Part shown: one piece after another, positions 43,521 to 52,961 of the stretch
Layout of the letters: every line of letters starts with the position of its first letter
How positions within the stretch are numbered: the stretch's first letter is position 1
Assembly: GCA_964527995.1 (NCBI GenBank)
Contig: CAZGRP010000003.1
Location: 1 to 64,000, forward strand
Direction of reading: 5' to 3'
DNA: 64,000 nt
Origin: CAZGRP01 sp964527995
GTDB taxonomy: Bacteria > Zhuqueibacterota > Zhuqueibacteria > Oceanimicrobiales > CAZGRP01
Notes under the pieces: model-generated
Databases searched by the model: none
What the model was told of the DNA's origin: nothing
What the model saw: the letters and a program-made list of their open reading frames with translations, nothing else
Made by a program: the position numbers and the translations under genes

Positions 43521-45032
43521 CTACAGGCCACTGAGAAACGCGACCGAGTAGGTAGCCAGACGGGTCAACGGCGCCCAGTAGACCCCCAAAACGACAACCG
43601 GAATGGCCAGAACGGCCAAAAGGGTCACGAAAAGAGGTGAAACCCTGAGCCTCATGGTCGCCGCCTCTTTTGTGGGGTCAATAAACATGGCCCGCAACAC
43701 CCGCGCGTAGTAGTAAAGGGAGATGACGCTGTTGAGTAGACCAACAAGGGCCAACCAGTAGAACTGCGGCCCTCCTTTCACCAAAGCCGCAAAAAGGTAG
43801 AATTTGCCTATGAAACCGCCCGTCGGCGGAAGGCCCGTGAGGGAGAACAAGAAAATTCCCATGGCTACGGCTGGAATCGGAGCACGCCAGACCAGCCCCT
43901 TGTAGTCATCGATGTCCTCGCTGTTCAGCAGATCCTGATTCACGATCACCACGAGGAAGGCACCCATGTTCATCAGGTAGTACACCACGAGATAGAAAAT
44001 CGTCGCGTGGATCCCTTCCTTACTCAGAACCACCGTACCCATCAGGGCATAGCCGGCGTGTGCAATGCTGGAGTAGGCCAGCAGCCGCTTGATGTTGCGC
44101 TGAGAAATGGCCAGCAGGTTCCCGAGCGTCATCGTGGCGGCCGACACCGCCGCCAGGATCTGCGGCCAGTTGATGGCCGTCAGTGCGCTCCAGGTGCCGT
44201 CAACCCCCTCTGGGCTGACCAGTGCGACATTGAAGAAGCGGATCAGTACCGCAAAACCGGCGGCCTTCGGGCCCACCGACAGGAAGGCCGTGATCGGCGT
44301 CGGCGCGCCCTCATAGACATCCGGCGCCCAGAAATGGAACGGCACCGCAGCGATTTTGTAGCCGAATCCGGCCAGCGCCAGCAACACGGCAACGAACAGC
44401 ACGAGCGGATCGACCGGCTTGGAGACGAGCACGTCACGGATCTGGTACAGGTCAAGAGTGCCGGTCAATCCGTAGATGATCGACAAGCCGTAGAGCATGA
44501 GGCCGGTGGAGAAGATACCATAGATGGCGTACTTCAGTCCCGCTTCGGTGGAGCGCCGGCGGGTTTTCAGGTAGGCTGCCAGCACAAAGGACGAATTGCT
44601 GACCAGCTCGATGGAGATGAAAATCGTCACCAGGTTGGTGGCGCTCGCCATCAGGAACATCCCCAAGGTCGTCGATAGCAGCAGGGCGAAGTACTCGCCC
44701 ACAGGCCGGCCTGCCAGCTCCACCGACCCGAAGGAAAGGAAGATCGTGAGCCCGGCTGCGAAGACAAAGATCAGCTTGAAGTAGAGAGCGAACGGGTCGA
44801 GAGCCAGCATATTGCTGAAGATCGACCGTGCCCCGAGGCCGTACTGCTGGTAGACGGCCAGCCCGACAACGAGCAGACCCGCCAGGGCAACGATCGACGT
44901 CCATGCAGAACGACGCCGTCCCAGAATCAGATCGACAACAATGACCACCACAATCCATCCGGCAAGCAGCATTTCTGGAATCGCGTACCGGAGACTCGCT
45001 ATGTTGTCTTGAGTGATCGCAGCTATTTCCAT
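43521..45032 (-). CDS. nuoN: NADH-quinone oxidoreductase subunit N
   Basis: 503 residues, about 14 helices. An antiporter-like proton channel subunit of the complex I membrane arm. Family blocks: FAAGLTIFLSFGSVELAG, SNSSFVLAAYLKTRRRSTEAGLKYAIYG, FHFWAPDVYEGAPTPITAFLS, RLLAYSSIAHAGYALMG and FSLTGLPPTGGFIGKFYLF. The proton-path lysine region (KRLLAYSS) and glutamate-bearing helix are present. GGAAGG precedes ATG 45032. It is the last gene of the nuo operon, and no terminator is evident after it. Confidence 0.96.
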   Translation of the reverse strand: MEIAAITQDNIASLRYAIPEMLLAGWIVVVIVVDLILGRRRSAWTSIVALAGLLVVGLAVYQQYGLGARSIFSNMLALDPFALYFKLIFVFAAGLTIFLSFGSVELAGRPVGEYFALLLSTTLGMFLMASATNLVTIFISIELVSNSSFVLAAYLKTRRRSTEAGLKYAIYGIFSTGLMLYGLSIIYGLTGTLDLYQIRDVLVSKPVDPLVLFVAVLLALAGFGYKIAAVPFHFWAPDVYEGAPTPITAFLSVGPKAAGFAVLIRFFNVALVSPEGVDGTWSALTAINWPQILAAVSAATMTLGNLLAISQRNIKRLLAYSSIAHAGYALMGTVVLSKEGIHATIFYLVVYYLMNMGAFLVVIVNQDLLNSEDIDDYKGLVWRAPIPAVAMGIFLFSLTGLPPTGGFIGKFYLFAALVKGGPQFYWLALVGLLNSVISLYYYARVLRAMFIDPTKEAATMRLRVSPLFVTLLAVLAIPVVVLGVYWAPLTRLATYSVAFLSGL

Positions 45033-45080
45033 TGCCTTCCGGAAAGTTTTCAGTGGCAGAATTTCGGCGAAAGAGCAGTC

Positions 45081-46652
45081 TCAGTACAGTCCAAAGAGGA
45101 TCGGATTTGCATTCTGCACCACGTGGACCAGATTATCCAACGACGATTGCATCAGGTTCAACACCGGAGTTGGGTAGACACCGAGTAGTACGACGATGAT
45201 AGCAAGCGGCACGAGTGTAAACAGCTCGCGAGCGTTGATCTCCGGCAGGTCGGCATACTTGGGGTTGAGCTTGCCGAGAAAAATCCGCTGCAAGCCCCAC
45301 AGCATGTAGCCGGCGGTCAAGACGATCCCTGAGGTCGCGATGATGGTAATCAGTCGCAAATCAAACATCTGAGAGCCGTAGGCCCCCAGGAAAGAGAAAG
45401 CTTCGCTGATAAAGCTGGAGAGCCCAGGGAGTCCCAACGCCGCAAAGAAAGCCAAAGAGAAGATACCGGCATACACCGGCGTGACCTGGGCCAGGCCACC
45501 GAATTCGTCGATGTTCCGATGGTGGGCGCGGTCGTAGACGACCCCGACCAGGAGGAACAACATCGCCGTGACCGTGCCATGATTGAACATCTGCAGCACA
45601 GCTCCGTTCATCCCGAGCGATGTCAGCCCCGTCATCCCCAGGAGAACGATGCCCATATGGCTGATGCTGGAATAGGCCACCATCTTCTTGAGGTCGCGCT
45701 GGGCCATGGCACAGAGGGCGCCGTAGATGATGTTGATCACCGCCAGGATCGCCAAGCCGTAGGCAAACCAGCTGTACTTCATGGCGTCAGGAAGCATGGG
45801 AAAACTGATCCGCAGCATGCCGTAGGTTCCCATCTTCAACAGAACCCCAGCAAGAATCACGCTGATCGCGGTTGGTGCCTCGACGTGTGCATCTGGCAAC
45901 CAGGTGTGGAAAGGGAACACCGGCACTTTGATGGCGAAGCCGATGAACAACGCCACGTAGATCCACAGACGGACGCTGGCGTTCGTGAGGATTCCGGTGT
46001 GATTCGCCTGGTCCATGATGTAGATCATGTTGAAGGTGTGCTGCCCGGTCACCGGATCCTTGACGTTGAAGTAGAAGACCAGCAACGAGATCAGAATCAG
46101 CACGCTGCCGAGCAATGTGTACAGGAAGAACTTGATGGCCGCGTAAGGACCGCCACGAACCATGCCATCGGGATCGACACGCGAAGGGCTGCCCCAAATG
46201 CCGATGAGGAAGTACATCGGCAGCAGCATGACCTCCCAGAACACGTAGAACAAGAAAAAGTCGAGGGAGTTGAACACCCCCATCATGCCGGCGTCCAACA
46301 AGAGGAAAAGGGCAAAGTAGCCCTTCACCCCTTTTTCGATTCCCCACGAAGCGATCGCCCCGATGAACGACAGCAGAGCGGTCAGGAGCACAAGCACCAC
46401 GCTCAGACCGTCGATCCCCATCATATATTTGATGTTGAAGGAAGGAATCCAGTCCTTCTCGACAAGGAACTGAAAGCCGCTATTGCCGCGGTCAAAGTTG
46501 ACATAAATCCAGATGGCCAGTAGAACCTGCAATCCGGTAAACACCGCGGCAGTGTAGCGGACCGCGTTATCGGCTTTGCGGGGGAATAGGAGGATCACAG
46601 CCATGCCGATGACCGGCAGGAACGTGATCCAGGTCAAAACGGAGCTTTCCAT
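45081..46652 (-). CDS. nuoM: NADH-quinone oxidoreductase subunit M
   Basis: 523 residues. The second antiporter-like subunit of the membrane arm, with DGLSVVLVLLTALLSFIGAI, FYVFWEVMLLPMYFLIGIWG (the conserved Glu of helix 5), FPFHTWLPDAHVEAPTAISV, KKMVAYSSISHMGIVLLG and GLPGLSSFISEAFSFLGAY. It pumps protons or sodium during quinone reduction. GGAGGG lies 11 bases before ATG 46652. It is located between nuoL and nuoN in the usual order. Confidence 0.96.
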   Translation of the reverse strand: MESSVLTWITFLPVIGMAVILLFPRKADNAVRYTAAVFTGLQVLLAIWIYVNFDRGNSGFQFLVEKDWIPSFNIKYMMGIDGLSVVLVLLTALLSFIGAIASWGIEKGVKGYFALFLLLDAGMMGVFNSLDFFLFYVFWEVMLLPMYFLIGIWGSPSRVDPDGMVRGGPYAAIKFFLYTLLGSVLILISLLVFYFNVKDPVTGQHTFNMIYIMDQANHTGILTNASVRLWIYVALFIGFAIKVPVFPFHTWLPDAHVEAPTAISVILAGVLLKMGTYGMLRISFPMLPDAMKYSWFAYGLAILAVINIIYGALCAMAQRDLKKMVAYSSISHMGIVLLGMTGLTSLGMNGAVLQMFNHGTVTAMLFLLVGVVYDRAHHRNIDEFGGLAQVTPVYAGIFSLAFFAALGLPGLSSFISEAFSFLGAYGSQMFDLRLITIIATSGIVLTAGYMLWGLQRIFLGKLNPKYADLPEINARELFTLVPLAIIVVLLGVYPTPVLNLMQSSLDNLVHVVQNANPILFGLY

Positions 46653-46700
46653 GAAGATGCTACCCTCCTGCTTGTGCTTTCAACGCCAAATCGTACCCGC

Positions 46701-48683
46701 TCAAAACCATTGGATAAGGTAGATCAACACGACGGCGGCAAGCGCTGTGAGAATGTAAGTTTGCACTCTGCCGGTTTGGATGCCTCTGAGTTGCACCCCC
46801 AAATAGCCGACAAGCCGCGCCACCGCATTGACGAGACCGTCGACTACCCGGAGATCAAAACGACCCTCGGAAAAGGCCGTCACCTTGGTCAGATAGGCTG
46901 CACCGTTGACGATACGGTCGATGACGTAGAGGTCGAACCAGGCCATGACGCGGCTGAACAACAGGGTGCCACCGACGACCACGGTGCCGTAGATCTCGTC
47001 GAAATAGTACTTGTGCCACAACAGTGTGTAGAGGCCACTGAAGCGCTGCCGCCAGGCTTCGGCGGAGATCTGCTTCCACAGGTAGATCATCGTGGCCAGA
47101 AGGATACCCAGACCGGCGATCGTGATGGAGAGCACCATGGCGATCGAGTGCGCCCCACCAGCTTCCACTCCTTCGGCAATCGCCTCGCCGCCCCCGGCCG
47201 ATGCATAGGCCGCCAGAGAGGGTACGTGAACCAGTTTCTCAAACCAGCCCCCGTAACCGCCCGCCACGGCGAAGAACCCCAGAATGATCAGCGGCACCGT
47301 CATCACCCAGGGCGACTCGTGAACGTGCTCGTACTTTTCGAGGTTGCGCGGTTCGCCGGCGAAGGTCAGGTAGAACGCCCGAAACATGTAGAAGGCGGTG
47401 ATTCCGGCCGCCAGCAGAAGGACGACGAACACCGCCATCGACAATCGGCTGCCGGTGGTCAAGGCGCTGTCGAGGGCAGAAGCCAGAATGGCATCCTTGC
47501 TATAGAAACCGGAAAAAAACGGGACGCCCGAGATCGCCAGAGTGCCGGCAAGGAAAGTGTAGGTAGTGATCGGCATCTTTCGTCGCAGTCCACCCATCTG
47601 GCGCATGTCCTGCTCGTGATGCATGGCATGGATGATCGATCCGCTGCCGAGGAAGAGCAGGGACTTGAAGAAGGCGTGCATGAGCAGATGGAACAGCCCG
47701 GCGACGAAGCCGCCCACCCCAAGTGCCGCCATCATGTAGCCAAGCTGACTGATCGTCGAGTAGGCAAGCACCCGCTTGATGTCGACCTGCACAATGGCGA
47801 TGGTTGCGGCCAGGAAAGCGGTTATCGTGCCAATGACCGCAATCACGGCCAGGGCTTCAGAGGTGTAGAGGACGTAGGTGCGGCCCACCAGGTAGACCCC
47901 GGCGGCCACCATCGTGGCGGCATGGATCAGGGCGCTCACCGGTGTCGGGCCCTCCATGGCGTCGGGGAGCCAGACCTGGAGCGGCACCTGGGCCGATTTG
48001 CCAACGGCGCCGCAGAAGAGCAGGATGCCGGCGGCTGTCAGCAGCCCGCCCACCAGCTGGCCATTGGCAACACCGGTGAAAACCTCTTCGAAGTTGAACG
48101 AGCCCAGCTGCGTGAAAAGGATGAGGATGCCGATGAACATCCCGACATCGCCGACACGAGTGGTAATGAAGGCCTTCTTGGCGGCGTTGGAGGCGGAGTC
48201 GCGCTCGAACCAGAAGCCGATGAGCAGGTACGAGCACAGGCCGACCAGCTCCCAGAAGACATAGATCGCCAGGAAGTTGTCGGCCATCACCAAGCCTAGC
48301 ATGGAAAAGGAGAAAAGTGCCAGATAGGCGAAGAAGCGGCTATAGCGCGGATCGCCCTCCATGTAGCCCACCGAGAACAGGTGGATGAGCGCACTCACCA
48401 GGGTGACCATGGTGACCATGATCACGGCCAGATTGTCGAGGTAGAGGCCCATGCGGATGTCCAGAGGGCCGATCTTCACCCAGTCGAAGGCCCAGGTCAA
48501 CTTGAAATTGGGATCGTGCAGACTGAACACCTGCCAGGCGAGAGGAACGGCGAAGAAGAAGGCAAGCCAGATTGCCCCGGTGGGCAGCCAATCACCCTGC
48601 CGCGGCAGCCGCTTGCCGAAGAAGATCTGAATGATGAACGCCGAAAGCGGGAGCAGAAGAATGACAATCGCGTTTGTGATCAT
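46701..48683 (-). CDS. nuoL: NADH-quinone oxidoreductase subunit L
   Basis: 660 residues, the distal antiporter-like subunit with the long lateral helix at its C-terminus. Blocks: MVTLVSALIHLFSVGYM, FWELVGLCSYLLIGFWFERD, GKSAQVPLQVWLPDAMEGPTPVSALIHAATMV, KRVLAYSTISQLGYMM, LFHLLMHAFFKSLLFLGSG and GVPFFSGFYSKDAILA. Length and motifs are complete. It sits 17 bp upstream of nuoM across a short spacer. Confidence 0.96.
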   Translation of the reverse strand: MITNAIVILLLPLSAFIIQIFFGKRLPRQGDWLPTGAIWLAFFFAVPLAWQVFSLHDPNFKLTWAFDWVKIGPLDIRMGLYLDNLAVIMVTMVTLVSALIHLFSVGYMEGDPRYSRFFAYLALFSFSMLGLVMADNFLAIYVFWELVGLCSYLLIGFWFERDSASNAAKKAFITTRVGDVGMFIGILILFTQLGSFNFEEVFTGVANGQLVGGLLTAAGILLFCGAVGKSAQVPLQVWLPDAMEGPTPVSALIHAATMVAAGVYLVGRTYVLYTSEALAVIAVIGTITAFLAATIAIVQVDIKRVLAYSTISQLGYMMAALGVGGFVAGLFHLLMHAFFKSLLFLGSGSIIHAMHHEQDMRQMGGLRRKMPITTYTFLAGTLAISGVPFFSGFYSKDAILASALDSALTTGSRLSMAVFVVLLLAAGITAFYMFRAFYLTFAGEPRNLEKYEHVHESPWVMTVPLIILGFFAVAGGYGGWFEKLVHVPSLAAYASAGGGEAIAEGVEAGGAHSIAMVLSITIAGLGILLATMIYLWKQISAEAWRQRFSGLYTLLWHKYYFDEIYGTVVVGGTLLFSRVMAWFDLYVIDRIVNGAAYLTKVTAFSEGRFDLRVVDGLVNAVARLVGYLGVQLRGIQTGRVQTYILTALAAVVLIYLIQWF

Positions 48684-48758
48684 GAGGCCGTCTGTCTATC
48701 GTCCAGGGTTGAATTCCGTGTCAACAGCGTTGCAGGCCGCTCTCGAATCTCGGAAAAG

Positions 48759-49067
48759 CTAGCCGGCCATCGAGTCGGCTTCGTCCAGATCGATCGTGTG
48801 CAAGCGATGATAGAGATTCAAGACAATGGCAAGGGAGACCGCCACGCCTGCAGCAGCAACCACAATGACAAACACCGCGAACATCTGGCCATCCAGGTCG
48901 GTGTCGGCGTATCGCGCGAAGGCCACGAAATTGATGTTGGCGGCGTTCAGAATCAGTTCGATGCCCATCAGCACCGTCACCGCATTGCGTTTGGTTACCA
49001 CCGCAAAAAGGCCCAGAGAAAAAAGGATCGCGCTGATGGTCAGGAAGCTGTTGAGACCTACCGTCAT
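48759..49067 (-). CDS. nuoK: NADH-quinone oxidoreductase subunit K
   Basis: 102 residues, three helices. It carries the two buried glutamates of the proton path in GIELILNAANINFVAFARY and in the third helix region (AAAGVAVSLAIVLNLYH). The start ATG at 49067 overlaps the nuoJ stop in an ATGA, indicating translational coupling. Confidence 0.95.
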   Translation of the reverse strand: MTVGLNSFLTISAILFSLGLFAVVTKRNAVTVLMGIELILNAANINFVAFARYADTDLDGQMFAVFVIVVAAAGVAVSLAIVLNLYHRLHTIDLDEADSMAG

Positions 49068-49555
49068 GTCCGCTCCTTTCTGGCGAGGTAGGCCGCACCC
49101 ACCAGTGCCGCCAGGATGAGTATCGACATCACCTCAAAAGGAACCAGGAAATCGGTCATGAACCGCGTGCCCAGCACGGCCGAAGTCGGCTTCATGGGGG
49201 CGGCTGCATGCACGCCCCAATCGTTACCCCAGATCACCCGCAACAGGATGCCGAGCACGAGTCCGATCACGAGCACAGCCGGGAGGAATTGCAGCGTACC
49301 GCTGCGCAGTTCGACACTGGTGACACGGTGGGACAGCATCACCCCGAAGAGCAGCAGCACCAGAATTCCGCCGACATAGATCATCAATTGCACCACCGCC
49401 AGGAAATCGGCGGCCAGGAAGACATAGAGCCCGGCCACGCCAAAGAACGTGAAAAGCAGCGACACCGCCGAGTAGACGACGTTTCTCGAGAACACCATCA
49501 CTGCGGCGGAGGCGACAGTGAGTGCAGCGAACAGATAGAAAACGAGATCTGCCAT
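49064..49555 (-). CDS. nuoJ: NADH-quinone oxidoreductase subunit J
   Basis: About 163 residues, five helices: MADLVFYLFAALTVASAAVMVFSRNVVYSAVSLLFTFFGVAGLYV (quoted in part), then FLAVVQLMIYVGGILVLLLFGVML, which contains the conserved pi-bulge region. A longer frame to 49678 lies inside nuoH and is not the start. ATG 49555 follows the nuoH stop by 5 bp with AAGGA close by. nuoI, which normally separates H and J, is missing here. Confidence 0.94.
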   Translation of the reverse strand: MADLVFYLFAALTVASAAVMVFSRNVVYSAVSLLFTFFGVAGLYVFLAADFLAVVQLMIYVGGILVLLLFGVMLSHRVTSVELRSGTLQFLPAVLVIGLVLGILLRVIWGNDWGVHAAAPMKPTSAVLGTRFMTDFLVPFEVMSILILAALVGAAYLARKERT

Positions 49556-49560
49556 AATCC

Positions 49561-50550
49561 TTACAGGAGATAGAAGCCAGTACCAATGAGGGCGACGAAG
49601 GCCGCCGGTGTCAACACCTTCCACGAGGTGTACATCAGTTGGTCCACGCGTAGACGCGGCAGCGTCCAGCGCAGCCACATATGCACGAAAACGATCCCAA
49701 CCCCTTTGCCAACGAACCAGATCCCCTGCCAGACAGGACCGTTCAAGAACGAGCCGAAGGGGCTGGACCAGCCACCCAGGAAAACCGTTGCACCGATCAC
49801 GCCGACCAGAAACATGTTGGCGTACTCGGCCAGGAAGAACATGGCGAACTTCATCCCGCTGTACTCGGTGTGAAATCCCGCCACCAGCTCCGACTCGGCC
49901 TCTGGGATATCGAAAGGTGTGCGATTCACCTCAGCCAAAGAGGCCACGAAGTAGACCCAAAAAGCCAGGAAGTTGAAAGGAAAGGCTCTCCAGATCAGCC
50001 ATCTGTGCAGGCCGCCAACCTGGGCCTCGACAATGGTGCCCAGGTTCATGCTGCCCACCGTCATCACACCGACGAGCAGCGCCAGCGTCGCCGGGATCTC
50101 GTAGCTGACGATCTGGGCCGCCGACCGCATTCCGCCCAACAGTGACCACTTGTTGTTCGAGGCCCAGCCGGCCATCAGAATCCCGACGACCACCAGCGAG
50201 GTGATGGCGACGACATAAAAAACGCCAACATCGAGGTTGGCGATCACCAGGTTACGGGTAAAAGGCAAAACAGCAAAGGCGGCAATCGAGGCCGCAAACA
50301 CCACAATCGGGGCCAACTGGTGCAGCTTCCTGTCGGCTGCGGCCGGTACAATGTCCTCTTTGAGCAGTAGCTTCACGGCATCGGCCAGCGTCTGTAGCCA
50401 GCCATGAAAGCCACCCACGTACATGGGGCCGAGACGGTCCTGCATGTGCGCCGAAACCTTGCGCTCCAGCCAGACGAAGAAGAGCACAAGAACGGCAAGG
50501 AAGCTGATCAGAATCAACCCACTAAGGAGGACGATCCACAATTCGGTCAT
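49561..50550 (-). CDS. nuoH: NADH-quinone oxidoreductase subunit H
   Basis: 329 residues, eight helices. It forms the quinone-site entrance with NuoB and NuoD. Conserved parts: RLGPMYVGGFHGWLQTLADAVKLLLKEDIVP and the acidic loop NRTPFDIPEAESELVAGFHTEYSGMKFAMFFLAEY, plus LPRLRVDQLMYTSWKVLTP near the end. The Glu-rich loop that shapes the E-channel is intact. It directly follows nuoA (25 bp), where B, C, D, E, F and G are usually found. Confidence 0.96.
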   Translation of the reverse strand: MTELWIVLLSGLILISFLAVLVLFFVWLERKVSAHMQDRLGPMYVGGFHGWLQTLADAVKLLLKEDIVPAAADRKLHQLAPIVVFAASIAAFAVLPFTRNLVIANLDVGVFYVVAITSLVVVGILMAGWASNNKWSLLGGMRSAAQIVSYEIPATLALLVGVMTVGSMNLGTIVEAQVGGLHRWLIWRAFPFNFLAFWVYFVASLAEVNRTPFDIPEAESELVAGFHTEYSGMKFAMFFLAEYANMFLVGVIGATVFLGGWSSPFGSFLNGPVWQGIWFVGKGVGIVFVHMWLRWTLPRLRVDQLMYTSWKVLTPAAFVALIGTGFYLL

Positions 50551-50575
50551 TGGGGTCTCCGGATGTCGGCAACGA

Positions 50576-51025
50576 TCAAGACGAAATCACTTCACGTGGT
50601 ACCGGCTGGCCAATGGTGACTTCCCGCTCGGGCAGACGCGTCATTCCGCGCCGTGGATCCTGTTCAGGTTTGTCCCAGTCGAGGTCGCCCTTGCCCCAAA
50701 GGTAGGCCAGGCCAACCAGCAGGATGCCGATGAAAACCATCATCTCCCAAAACGCAAAGGTACCCAGCTGCTTGAATACCACTGCCCACGGGAACAGAAA
50801 AACGATCTCTACATCGAAGATGATGAAGGCCAGCGCGATGACGTAGAACCGGATGTTGAACTGAACCCAGGAACTGCCGACAGCGGTCTCACCACATTCG
50901 TAAGTCGTGAGTTTGCTGGGGTGGGGAAGCCTGACTTGAAGGATGCGGGAAAGGACAAGATTGCCAATGACGAAGAGCGCACCGAATAGCAAGAAAACCA
51001 GAACAGCACCAAACTGACTCAGCAT
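50576..51025 (-). CDS. nuoA: NADH-quinone oxidoreductase subunit A
   Basis: 149 residues, three helices, with the loop motif KLTTYECGETAVGSSWVQFNIRFYVIALAFIIFDVE containing the redox-accessible Cys. The C-terminal extension after GLAYLWGKGDLDWDKPEQDP is longer and more polar than in E. coli. It is first in the operon. The transcript starts near 51060, leaving a 35-nt leader. Confidence 0.95.
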   Translation of the reverse strand: MLSQFGAVLVFLLFGALFVIGNLVLSRILQVRLPHPSKLTTYECGETAVGSSWVQFNIRFYVIALAFIIFDVEIVFLFPWAVVFKQLGTFAFWEMMVFIGILLVGLAYLWGKGDLDWDKPEQDPRRGMTRLPEREVTIGQPVPREVISS

Positions 51026-51066
51026 GTTCCCTCTCTTTACTGGTGAGCTACGGATCGCAAGGCGTT

Positions 51067-51095
51067 ATTATACAGAATTCTTCCCTATCAGTCAA
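51067..51095 (-). promoter_or_regulatory. Consensus sigma-70 promoter of nuo operon
   Basis: On the minus strand TTGACT (51095-51090), 17 bases, TATAAT (51072-51067). The -10 is perfect. It lies 42 bp before the nuoA start. Confidence 0.9.
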
Positions 51096-51257
51096 GCGGA
51101 AAATCCCCCTGCCTGCAAATTCCGAGGAAACCGAGACTTGCGATGGGCTGCCCGGGCGCCATCGAACATTCCCGGCATTCATCGACCCCGGACCACGGAC
51201 CTGCTGCAGCGTATGCACAGAGTCCGTCGCCGAGGCGACCAGACCCGACAGCGGCGG

Positions 51258-52961
51258 CTAGTCCAAGCCCTTCTGGTAGATCACCTTGCCGCCCAGAACC
51301 GTCACCTCGACGCGTGTGCTCAGAATCTCGCCAGGCGGGATGGTGAGCAGGTCCTTCGACAGCAGCACCAGGTCCGCCAACTTGCCCACTTCGATCGAGC
51401 CCTTCTCCTGCTCCTGAAATTCGGCGTAGGCCGATCCCAGGGTGTAGTACTCAATCGCCTGCTCGATAGAGATCTTCTCCTTGGGGTACCATCCTCCTGG
51501 TGGTCCGCCATCGGGGAATTCGCGTGTGACCGCAGCGTAGAGATCGAGCATCGGATTCAGCGGCTCCACTGTCCAGTCGGTGCCGAAAGCCAGCCGGGCA
51601 CCGGCATCCACGAACGACCTGAAAAGGTAGGCGTACCTGGCCCGGTCACCGATCCGCTTTTCAGCCCAGCGCATGTCGTCGATGCAGTGGGAAGGCTGGA
51701 TGGAAGCGATGACGCCCAGTTCGCGGAACCGCGGCAGATCTTCAGGACGAACAACCTGGGCATGCTCGATGCGATGGCGGGAATCGCGCCGGCCGTTCGC
51801 CTGGATGGCGCGTTCGAAGGCGTTCAACGCCCAATGGTTGGCTTTGTCGCCGATGGCATGCAGGGCGATCTGCAATCCGGCCGCATCGGCCTCCCGCACC
51901 ATCGTGTAGAGCTGTGCTTCTGACTGGATGGCCAGGCCCGAGGTAGAGGGATCGTCGTCGTAGGGCTGGTAGAAAAGCGCCGAGCCGGCGCCCATGGAAC
52001 CGTCCGCAAAGATCTTCACAGCACCGGTGCGTAGCATGACATCGCCGAACGCGGCCTGTAACCCGACCTTTCGCAAATCGTCCCTGACATCGATGCTACG
52101 GATGGCGTAAATGCGGGTGATGAGCTTACCCTGGTGCCACAGCTTCTGGTAGACGCGAAAGGCCTCCGCTGAGGCGATGTCCTGCACGCTGGTGACGCCA
52201 AGCCGCGCGGCCTGCTTCATCGCTGCCCGAGCCGCCTGCATGTACTCTTCCTCCGACGGTTCCGGCACGACACGGAAAACCAGGTCCTGGGCGTTGTCGA
52301 TGAGGATGCCGGTCGGCTCGCCGGTTTTCGGGTCGCGGACGATTTCGCCGCCCGGCGGATCCGGAGTGTTCCGGGTGATGCCCGCCATCTTCAAGGCGAG
52401 ACTGTTGGCCAGAGCAATGTGGCCGTCGAGGCGGCTGACCAGCACAGGGTTGTCGGGAGTCACCGGATCGATCAGCTCTCTGGTGGGGTGCTTGTGGCTT
52501 GGCCACGCTTCATGGTCCCACTCGCCGCCCGTTACCCATTTCCCTTTGGGGAGCCGTGCCACGTAGTCCTTGAGGATCTGCACGAACTCCTGCTCGTTGC
52601 GGGCCTTCCTGAGGTTGATTCCGAGCAGCGAGAAGCCACCGCCCATGAAATGCGTGTGGGCGTCGTTGAACCCGGGCAGTAGCAGCTTGCCACCGGCGTC
52701 GATCACTCGCGTCTCGGGCCCGACTCGCCGGCGGACTTCAGAGTTCGAGCCGACCACGGCAATCCTTTCACCGGAAACGCCCACAGCCTGGGCCGTGGGC
52801 TGGCGCCTGTTCACCGTCCACACTTTGGCGTTGACGATGGCAAGATCAAGCATTGCCTCTCTCCCACCTTGCCGGCCGCAGCCCAGATTCAGAGCTGCGA
52901 CGCAAAAAGCCGCCATGACCCATCGAGCCCGCGGCCACAGGTTCAATGTCTTTTTCTCCAT
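51258..52961 (-). CDS. YtcJ-like amidohydrolase, lipoprotein
   Basis: About 567 residues from ATG 52961. The N-terminus RARWVMAAFCVAALNLGC is a lipoprotein signal (lipobox LNLGC). The body is an amidohydrolase-3/YtcJ-type metal-dependent hydrolase: GFNDAHTHFMGGG (first metal His pair), GEWDHEAWPSHKHPTRELID, RHRIEHAQVV (His ligand), FGTDWTVEPLNPM (Asp) and a C-terminal GKLADLVLLSKDLLTIP. It probably hydrolyses an amide or cyclic amide at the cell envelope. The first 19 bases overlap the end of the small membrane protein gene upstream, so translation is likely coupled. A longer upstream frame is only out-of-frame noise. Confidence 0.88.
   Translation of the reverse strand: MEKKTLNLWPRARWVMAAFCVAALNLGCGRQGGREAMLDLAIVNAKVWTVNRRQPTAQAVGVSGERIAVVGSNSEVRRRVGPETRVIDAGGKLLLPGFNDAHTHFMGGGFSLLGINLRKARNEQEFVQILKDYVARLPKGKWVTGGEWDHEAWPSHKHPTRELIDPVTPDNPVLVSRLDGHIALANSLALKMAGITRNTPDPPGGEIVRDPKTGEPTGILIDNAQDLVFRVVPEPSEEEYMQAARAAMKQAARLGVTSVQDIASAEAFRVYQKLWHQGKLITRIYAIRSIDVRDDLRKVGLQAAFGDVMLRTGAVKIFADGSMGAGSALFYQPYDDDPSTSGLAIQSEAQLYTMVREADAAGLQIALHAIGDKANHWALNAFERAIQANGRRDSRHRIEHAQVVRPEDLPRFRELGVIASIQPSHCIDDMRWAEKRIGDRARYAYLFRSFVDAGARLAFGTDWTVEPLNPMLDLYAAVTREFPDGGPPGGWYPKEKISIEQAIEYYTLGSAYAEFQEQEKGSIEVGKLADLVLLSKDLLTIPPGEILSTRVEVTVLGGKVIYQKGLD

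Noticed and set aside
46674..48299. 541-codon open frame on the plus strand
   Set aside because: It is antisense to nuoL and composed of His/Asp/Gly/Gln-rich low-complexity translation typical of a shadow frame.
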